In this document: positions 15,011 to 18,993 of the stretch, one piece after another
How positions within the stretch are numbered: the stretch's first letter is position 1
Layout: the number at the start of each line of letters is the position of its first letter
Origin: Acidobacteriaceae bacterium
GTDB taxonomy: Bacteria > Acidobacteriota > Terriglobia > Terriglobales > Acidobacteriaceae
NCBI GenBank assembly: GCA_003165855.1
Contig: PMXH01000247.1
Span: forward strand, 9,860-28,852
Length of the DNA stretch: 18,993 nt
Direction: 5' to 3'
Made by a program: the position numbers and the translations under genes
The notes under the pieces: generated by a model
Seen by the model: only the letters and a program-made list of their open reading frames with translations
Told to the model about the DNA's origin: nothing
Database searches by the model: none

Positions 15011-15358
15011 ATGGCCACCGCGAAGAAGGGTACGATCCCTCCGGCTCAGCTGGAACTCTATGAAAAGCTGATCGCAACCATTCCGAAGATTGAACGGAAG
15101 GGCGCTGTTCATCCTTACACTTCGCTGAATGGTCACATGTTCACATATCTCGATCAGACTGGCACGATGGGCATCCGGCTGCCGAAACATGAAGTGGAAG
15201 CGTTCCTCAAGAAATATAAGACCACTTTGTTTGAGTCTTACGGCGTGGTGAAGAAGGACTATGTGACCGTTCCCGGCACACTGTTGAGCAATACGAAAGA
15301 GCTGAAAAAGTATCTGGAAATAAGCTACGAGTACGTTAAAACGTTAAAGCCAAAATAG
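15011..15358 (+). CDS. TfoX N-terminal-domain-like small protein
   Basis: A 115-residue cytoplasmic protein. Features such as SLNGHMFTYLD (38-48), MGIRLP (53-58), an FLKKY helix and the YLEISYEYVKTLKPK tail resemble the N-terminal TfoX/Sxy-like (YjbR-like fold) domain family. Despite the name most such small proteins have no demonstrated role in competence. The basic N- and C-termini would suit nucleic-acid binding, which is inference. The ribosome site is weak (GAAG). It follows yggX by 43 bases and is probably cotranscribed. Confidence 0.6.
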   Translation: MATAKKGTIPPAQLELYEKLIATIPKIERKGAVHPYTSLNGHMFTYLDQTGTMGIRLPKHEVEAFLKKYKTTLFESYGVVKKDYVTVPGTLLSNTKELKKYLEISYEYVKTLKPK

Positions 15359-15360
15359 GG

Positions 15361-15402
15361 GGCTCGTTGATATAAGAGGCGGCTCGATATAAGAAGCGCC
15401 TC
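15361..15402 (+). repeat. imperfect tandem repeat with hairpin after the TfoX-like gene
   Basis: Two adjacent copies read GGCTCG-TTG-ATATAAGAGGC (15361-15380) and GGCTCG-ATATAAGAAGC (15381-15397). The second forms an 8-bp hairpin with one bulge (15376-15384 with 15395-15402, loop about 10). No T tract follows, so terminator function is uncertain. The remaining bases to 15539 show nothing clear. Confidence 0.5.
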
Positions 15403-15539
15403 GCCACAAGGCCGCACCTCCCGCACTCCTCCCCCCGACCTTCCTCGCTGCCTGTTCACACTGTTGAAATATTTGCGGGAGTCGGCGCTAAGCCCTTTCC
15501 CGCCAGCACATTACCGATTTGGTTACTACTGCACTAATA

Positions 15540-15568
15540 TTGATGCATCTTTCATCACCCCGTAACAT
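15540..15568 (+). promoter_or_regulatory. possible promoter of the phosphoesterase-glycosyltransferase pair
   Basis: TTGATG (15540-15545) and TAACAT (15563-15568) are 17 bases apart, each matching four of six consensus bases. Transcription would begin near 15575, leaving about 14 bases before the GTG start, consistent with the lack of a ribosome site there. Confidence 0.35.
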
Positions 15569-15588
15569 TGCCTTGCTACAACTGAAAT

Positions 15589-16413
15589 GTGGATCTGCCC
15601 GTGTACAACACGCTGATCCTTTCCGACCTGCACCTCGGTGCGGAGACGAGCCACGCGCGCGAGGCTACTCGCGTGTTGAAGGAAAACTCGTTTCAGCGGT
15701 TGATCCTCCTCGGTGATATCTTCGCCGACCTCAATTTCGCCCGCCTGACCAAAGAACATTGGAAGTTCCTTGGTTACATCCGCAAGCTATCGAATCCGAA
15801 GCGCAATATCGAAGTGGTGTGGGTGGAAGGCAATCACGACCACGGGCTCACGAACATCATGTCGCACCTGGTGGGCGTGCGCGTGTACCAGCGCTATGCG
15901 TGGCAATACGGCGGACTGCGGCACATCGCAATCCATGGCCACCAGTTCGATGGTTTTCAAGTCAGCAATGTAAGGCTCAACGCTCTGGGCACCTCGCTTT
16001 ATCTTCAACTCCAAAAACTCGACTTCAAAGGAAATCCCATTGCGCGGCTGATTGACCGGCTGAACACGCGCTGGCTGCGCATGTCGTCGAAGGTGTCCGC
16101 AGGGGCTTTGCAATATGCGCGGCAGCATGACGCCAACCGCATTTTCTGCGGGCACACCCACCACGCCGTCCACGTTGAGCAGGACGGAGTTCATTACTAC
16201 AATTCGGGCGGCTGGGTCGATTCCCGCCTGACTTATCTGACGGTCGACGAACAGGGGGTACGCATCCATGAGTACAACGACCACGAATACGCCGAGCGAG
16301 CTGACGATCGTGATTCCAGCCAAGAACGAGGCGAAACTGATTCCGCATTTGCTGACTTCGCTGATGAATCAGGACTACTCGAAGATGTCGAGTACGAAAG
16401 TGTTGGTGGCTGA
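15589..16413 (+). CDS. calcineurin-like metallophosphoesterase (LpxH-like)
   Basis: A 274-residue protein with the full metallophosphoesterase motif set: D13-x-H15, GD (42-43), GNHD (81-84), HGH (116-118) and GHTHH (188-192). Its size and motif spacing are those of UDP-2,3-diacylglucosamine hydrolase (LpxH)-like proteins, which act in lipid A synthesis, but there is no lpx neighbourhood. The fold appears complete by about residue 228. The last 48 residues are acidic, disordered-looking (RDSSQERGETDSAFADFADE) and share bases 16268-16413 with the glycosyltransferase, so the tail is probably a recent extension after stop-codon loss. It starts at GTG 15589, with GTG 15601 as an alternative. Confidence 0.9.
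   Translation: MDLPVYNTLILSDLHLGAETSHAREATRVLKENSFQRLILLGDIFADLNFARLTKEHWKFLGYIRKLSNPKRNIEVVWVEGNHDHGLTNIMSHLVGVRVYQRYAWQYGGLRHIAIHGHQFDGFQVSNVRLNALGTSLYLQLQKLDFKGNPIARLIDRLNTRWLRMSSKVSAGALQYARQHDANRIFCGHTHHAVHVEQDGVHYYNSGGWVDSRLTYLTVDEQGVRIHEYNDHEYAERADDRDSSQERGETDSAFADFADESGLLEDVEYESVGG
16253..16258 (+). promoter_or_regulatory. ribosome binding site inside the phosphoesterase gene
   Basis: AGGGGG lies nine bases before the ATG at 16268, within the phosphoesterase coding region. It supports real initiation of the glycosyltransferase inside the upstream gene. Confidence 0.6.
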
Positions 16414-17002
16414 TGCCAACTCAACCGACGGCACTCCCGGCATTGTGCTCGGCTTCCGCGATCGTTTGAACGTCAGCGTGATTCGCGGAGGAATGCCATC
16501 GGTCGGGCGCAACCTGGGCGCGGCCCAGGCGGAGAGCGACTACGTTCTCTTTCTCGACGCCGATATCGAACTTGCGCATGCCTCGGTGATTCGCCGCGCC
16601 GTGGAACTGGCCCAGCGCAAGCAGCTTCATTGCGTCACCACGAACATTCTCTGCCGCGGCGGCAACTGGATCGACAAACTGTTCTACGCGGGCAATGATT
16701 TCTTTCAGTACATGTCGCGTCTGCACCATCCTTTTGCGACGGGCATGTTCATGTTGTTTGACGTGAAAAAGTTCCATGAGCTGGGCGGATTTCATGAGCA
16801 AGTCGCCTTCGCCGAGGATTATCTGCTCAGCCAGCAGGTCGAGCGGAAGCGCTTCGGCATCGTCCGGGGCGGCGTCTACACGACCAACCGGCGATTCCAG
16901 AAGATGGGACATCTGCGGGTGGGTTGGCTCTTCTTGAAGACTGCAATGAACTACTGGAATGAAAACTACTTTCTGCGCGATCACAAGTACTGGCAGACTT
17001 AG
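16268..17002 (+). CDS. family 2 glycosyltransferase
   Basis: A 244-residue GT-A fold enzyme. It has the first-strand motif TIVIPAKNE (13-21), ADANSTDGT (48-56), the metal-binding D97-A-D99 and the probable catalytic ED at 183-184 (FAEDYLL). No transmembrane helix is evident except perhaps a weak hydrophobic stretch near 155-165. It probably transfers a sugar to a lipid or polysaccharide acceptor at the inner membrane. Its first 48 codons overlap the phosphoesterase in a different frame, and because they encode the essential first strand, the start cannot lie beyond the overlap. Coupled translation with the phosphoesterase suggests a joint envelope role. Terminated by the hairpin at 17058. Confidence 0.9.
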   Translation: MSTTTTNTPSELTIVIPAKNEAKLIPHLLTSLMNQDYSKMSSTKVLVADANSTDGTPGIVLGFRDRLNVSVIRGGMPSVGRNLGAAQAESDYVLFLDADIELAHASVIRRAVELAQRKQLHCVTTNILCRGGNWIDKLFYAGNDFFQYMSRLHHPFATGMFMLFDVKKFHELGGFHEQVAFAEDYLLSQQVERKRFGIVRGGVYTTNRRFQKMGHLRVGWLFLKTAMNYWNENYFLRDHKYWQT

Positions 17003-17057
17003 TCTTCAGCCGATCACAGGCTTGGGCTTTCAGCGATTTTTCGTGGTGGCCACAAGA

Positions 17058-17096
17058 AACAGGATCCAGACAACCAGCCGGATCCTGTTCTGTTTT
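17058..17096 (+). terminator. terminator between convergent glycosyltransferase and barrel genes
   Basis: A perfect 10-bp stem AACAGGATCC/GGATCCTGTT (17058-17067, 17080-17089) with a 12-base loop, followed on the plus strand by CTGTTTT. On the minus strand the tail is only TTCTTG, so it probably works best for the plus-strand operon but may serve both. Confidence 0.75.
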
Positions 17097-17121
17097 CCGC
17101 AGAACCATGCGTTCGCTGACT

Positions 17122-17673
17122 TCAAAAGCGCACCACAATGCCGGTGGACAAACGAATGTTGTTCTGCGTGGCTCCGAAGAAGCGGGTCTGCACGTAGTCT
17201 CCCTGGAATCGCCATGCAATCGGGCGGATGATTTTGTAGTCGAGGCCGCCGCCCAAGGCGGTAGCAAACGACGTATCGGGGCCAGCACCGTCCGCGTCGA
17301 CGTGAGCGCCACCGAACAGTGCTTCCGCGAAGGGACGAAACTTGCCGACCGAGAACGACGCGCGTGGACCGAACAGAAAGTTGCGCTCGGTCACGCTGGC
17401 GTTGAACGTGCATCCCACGCCACTCAACGGGCAGACTGCAGGAAAATTCTGCGATCCGTAGTGAGTGTCGAAATCAGCCACGAACCCGAGAAACGGAACG
17501 ACTTTGCCTTCCACCGAGGCTTCCCAACCGTTGGTATTGGCGCGATCGATGGAAGAGAGATCGGTATTGTAGAAGGAATATCCGAAGAAGACGTTGCCGC
17601 TAGTGGGCACCTGGGCGCTGGCTAGCCCTGCAAACAAAAGGAATGCGGAACACATTGCCCCGATCTTTCCCAT
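17122..17673 (-). CDS. small outer-membrane beta-barrel protein (copy 1)
   Basis: A 183-residue exported protein with a signal peptide 1-20 (ASA|Q), alternating hydrophobic strands, GWEASVEGKV, FGPRASF, RPFAEALFG and a terminal VVRF with C-terminal phenylalanine. This is the pattern of 8-strand opacity/OmpA-like barrels. One cysteine pair (near 81 and 88) may close a surface loop. Start ATG 17673 has a strong GGAGGAG ribosome site. The function is unknown. It is the second gene of a pair with its paralogue (17785-18306), 111 bases downstream of it. Confidence 0.85.
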   Translation of the reverse strand: MGKIGAMCSAFLLFAGLASAQVPTSGNVFFGYSFYNTDLSSIDRANTNGWEASVEGKVVPFLGFVADFDTHYGSQNFPAVCPLSGVGCTFNASVTERNFLFGPRASFSVGKFRPFAEALFGGAHVDADGAGPDTSFATALGGGLDYKIIRPIAWRFQGDYVQTRFFGATQNNIRLSTGIVVRF

Positions 17674-17727
17674 GGCTCCTCCAATCCTTCACACGACTCC
17701 TCGAACCCAAACCGGGTCAAGAAGTTT

Positions 17728-17753
17728 CGAATGCAGAAGCCGAATGCAGAAAT
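17728..17753. repeat. 13-base tandem repeat between barrel genes
   Basis: Two copies of CGAATGCAGAA, at 17728-17738 and 17741-17751 (13-base period), lie just after the stop of the upstream barrel gene. Confidence 0.5.
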
Positions 17754-17784
17754 TAGATCTGAGGTTCCTGAGTGCGGAGCTGCT

Positions 17785-18306
17785 TCAGAATCGCCACACC
17801 AGTCCGGTCGAGCCCCGGTAATCGTCCTGGCTGGCATGCAGCAGGCGGGTATGCATGTAGTCGAACTCCAGCCGCCAGGCAAAGTGTTTCATGAAGAGGA
17901 ACTGAAACTTGCGATCCACACCGCCGCCAATGTCCTCTGCAATAGGTGTATGCGACGTACCTCCAGAAGCGTCTCGCTGCACGCCACCCATTACCTGAAA
18001 GAATGGGCGCCACTTTCCGTAATTCACAGAGACTCGCGGCCCGATCAGAAGGCTGTATTGCTGAACGCCAAGCCGGTAGAGGCCGCTTCCATCCAGCACA
18101 ATGCCAAGGTAAGGGCGGCGAGCGAAAGGGAAATCTTCGCCCGAGGCTTCCCATCCGCGGAAGGTATAGCGGTTGATCACATCGACGGAATCGCCGTAGG
18201 CAGCTCCGACATATACGTTTCCACTCGGGAACAATTGTGCCCTCGACGGGGTTGCGACCAGCACCAAGCTTAGGAATGCCAGAAACACGGCTGCGGTTTT
18301 CGACAC
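17785..18306 (-). CDS. small outer-membrane beta-barrel protein (copy 2)
   Basis: A 173-residue exported barrel, paralogous to the 17122-17673 product: both start after the signal peptide with P-(T)-SGNV[YF], share GWEAS, GPR.S...GK.RPF and end in D-Y-x-x-T-R, then STG-[IL]-V-x-R-F. Signal peptide 1-23 (SRA|Q). It begins with GTG at 18306, supported by GGGGGAGGA nine bases upstream. It is the first gene of the pair. Function unknown; structural porin or surface adhesin are both possible. Confidence 0.85.
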   Translation of the reverse strand: MSKTAAVFLAFLSLVLVATPSRAQLFPSGNVYVGAAYGDSVDVINRYTFRGWEASGEDFPFARRPYLGIVLDGSGLYRLGVQQYSLLIGPRVSVNYGKWRPFFQVMGGVQRDASGGTSHTPIAEDIGGGVDRKFQFLFMKHFAWRLEFDYMHTRLLHASQDDYRGSTGLVWRF

Positions 18307-18329
18307 GAAAATGAGTCCTCCCCCGGCAA

Positions 18330-18357
18330 ATTATGCCAGTAGCAGATTCTACCTGAA
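18330..18357 (-). promoter_or_regulatory. promoter of the barrel gene pair
   Basis: On the minus strand TTCAGG (18352-18357) and CATAAT (18330-18335) are 16 bases apart, with a TGG just before the -10. It would start transcription near 18323, close to the strong ribosome site of the GTG-started gene. Confidence 0.4.
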
Positions 18358-18575
18358 TGTACGAAGTTCGTTAGATGCAGTGTAGCGGAGGGCCAGGATG
18401 CCTCCCGCCCAAAATTGTGCGGTTGCGGGATTGGAACGCCGCACAGAAATTTAATCTCCTTTTCATGGTTCCAAAACCCCTCGAGCCGCGTCTATCTATT
18501 AGCATGGAATTCACCAACATCCCTTGGCAAACATGGCTGCAGCCCCTTGAAATGGCGGGCCTCGCAATACAACAT

Positions 18576-18581
18576 AAGGAG
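18576..18581 (+). promoter_or_regulatory. Shine-Dalgarno that fixes a TTG start for the STAS gene
   Basis: AAGGAG lies six bases ahead of an in-frame TTG at 18588. None of the upstream in-frame ATG codons (18375, 18465, 18504, 18552) has a comparable site. Confidence 0.65.
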
Positions 18582-18587
18582 TCGAAG

Positions 18588-18953
18588 TTGAAGCTCAGTC
18601 TGGAAACCCGGAATCGCGGCGATGTGATGATTGTCCACTGCCACGGCCGCATCGTCTATCGCGACGAGGCCGCCGCACTTTCGCGCCTGGCCGGTGAAAT
18701 CCTGGAAAACACGAGCAAAGTGGTTTTCGATCTCAGTGGCGTCAGCTCCATCGATAGCGCCGGTATCGGCGAACTTGCTCAGCTGCACACCTGGGCACAG
18801 TCCAAGTGTGCGGACCTGAAGTTTGCCAACCCCAGTCCTCTGGTGCGCGGTCTTCTCGACCTAACCAACCTGGATTCAGTGCTTGAGATTCACCCCAGCC
18901 TGGGCGAAGCGCTGGCGGCGTTTCAATCTTCAGAAGTCTGCGCCGACTGTTGA
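18588..18953 (+). CDS. STAS-domain protein (anti-sigma factor antagonist-like)
   Basis: A 121-residue single STAS domain when started at TTG 18588. MKLSLETRNRGD leads into the first strand (VMIVHCHGRIVY), and the strand-loop motif SSIDSAGIGEL (53-63) carries S57 at the position phosphorylated in SpoIIAA/RsbV; the following residue is alanine. Such proteins release sigma factors or other partners from anti-sigma kinases in a phosphorylation switch. No cognate kinase or phosphatase is in the window. The longer frame from 18375 adds 71 residues unlike any STAS N-terminus and uses no ribosome site. Stress or signalling role is inferred from the family. Confidence 0.9.
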   Translation: MKLSLETRNRGDVMIVHCHGRIVYRDEAAALSRLAGEILENTSKVVFDLSGVSSIDSAGIGELAQLHTWAQSKCADLKFANPSPLVRGLLDLTNLDSVLEIHPSLGEALAAFQSSEVCADC

Positions 18954-18970
18954 GTCGCCTCGTCTTGTTT

Positions 18971-18993
18971 GTCATCCTGAGCAAGCGCCTTTT
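18971..18993. repeat. start of an extragenic GTCATCC repeat, cut by the window edge
   Basis: GTCATCCTGAGC (18971-18982) shares its first seven bases and style with the palindromic element at 3695. Only the left part is in the window. Confidence 0.4.

Overview
The window reads as a piece of an Acidobacteriota chromosome (class Terriglobia, Koribacter-like). This is inferred from gene content only: a long TonB-dependent receptor with an N-terminal carboxypeptidase-regulatory-like domain, a secreted GloVer tandem-repeat protein, degenerate PilZ proteins, secreted cupin and FKBP proteins, and GC-rich coding DNA with scattered extragenic palindromes. Signal peptides and outer-membrane barrels show a diderm cell. 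I see no phage, transposase, integrase or CRISPR array. Genes switch strand often and most units are one or two genes long.

Layout. 1-5000: a DksA/TraR-type zinc-finger regulator (-), an exported M28 peptidase (-), the GloVer repeat protein (+) with a clear terminator, and an MFS transporter (-) whose last codons lie in an extragenic palindrome. 5000-8400: an SDR dehydrogenase (+) preceded by a heptamer repeat, an NTP_transf_5 nucleotidyltransferase (-), and two small degenerate PilZ proteins (+). 8400-11700: a 953-residue TonB-dependent receptor (-) headed by an 89-codon secreted-type ORF with a CxxC motif and a C-terminal RPPP. 11730-13870: a CAU tRNA, a D-2-hydroxyacid dehydrogenase (-), a degenerate second copy of the tRNA 3' end, and a periplasmic FKBP isomerase. 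13870-17000: a secreted cupin, YggX, a TfoX-like protein, then a metallophosphoesterase whose 3' end is overprinted by a family 2 glycosyltransferase. 17000-18993: a terminator, two paralogous small outer-membrane barrels (-), a STAS protein with a likely TTG start, and the edge of another extragenic repeat.

The most interesting place is 11278-11630. The small ORF upstream of the receptor has the layout of CruR (DUF2946), a copper-sensing leader peptide known from Bordetella: hydrophobic N-terminus, CxxC, and a proline arrest motif at the C-terminus. The spacer to the receptor can fold so that one arm of its outer stem overlaps the leader stop codon, and it holds a C-rich, G-poor stretch as expected for Rho loading. 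I propose a metal-responsive, translation-coupled switch on a TonB receptor. Next are the tRNA 3'-end duplication flanking a single dehydrogenase gene (a possible remnant of site-specific integration) and the 146-base overlap in which a glycosyltransferase catalytic fold is encoded across the tail of a phosphoesterase.
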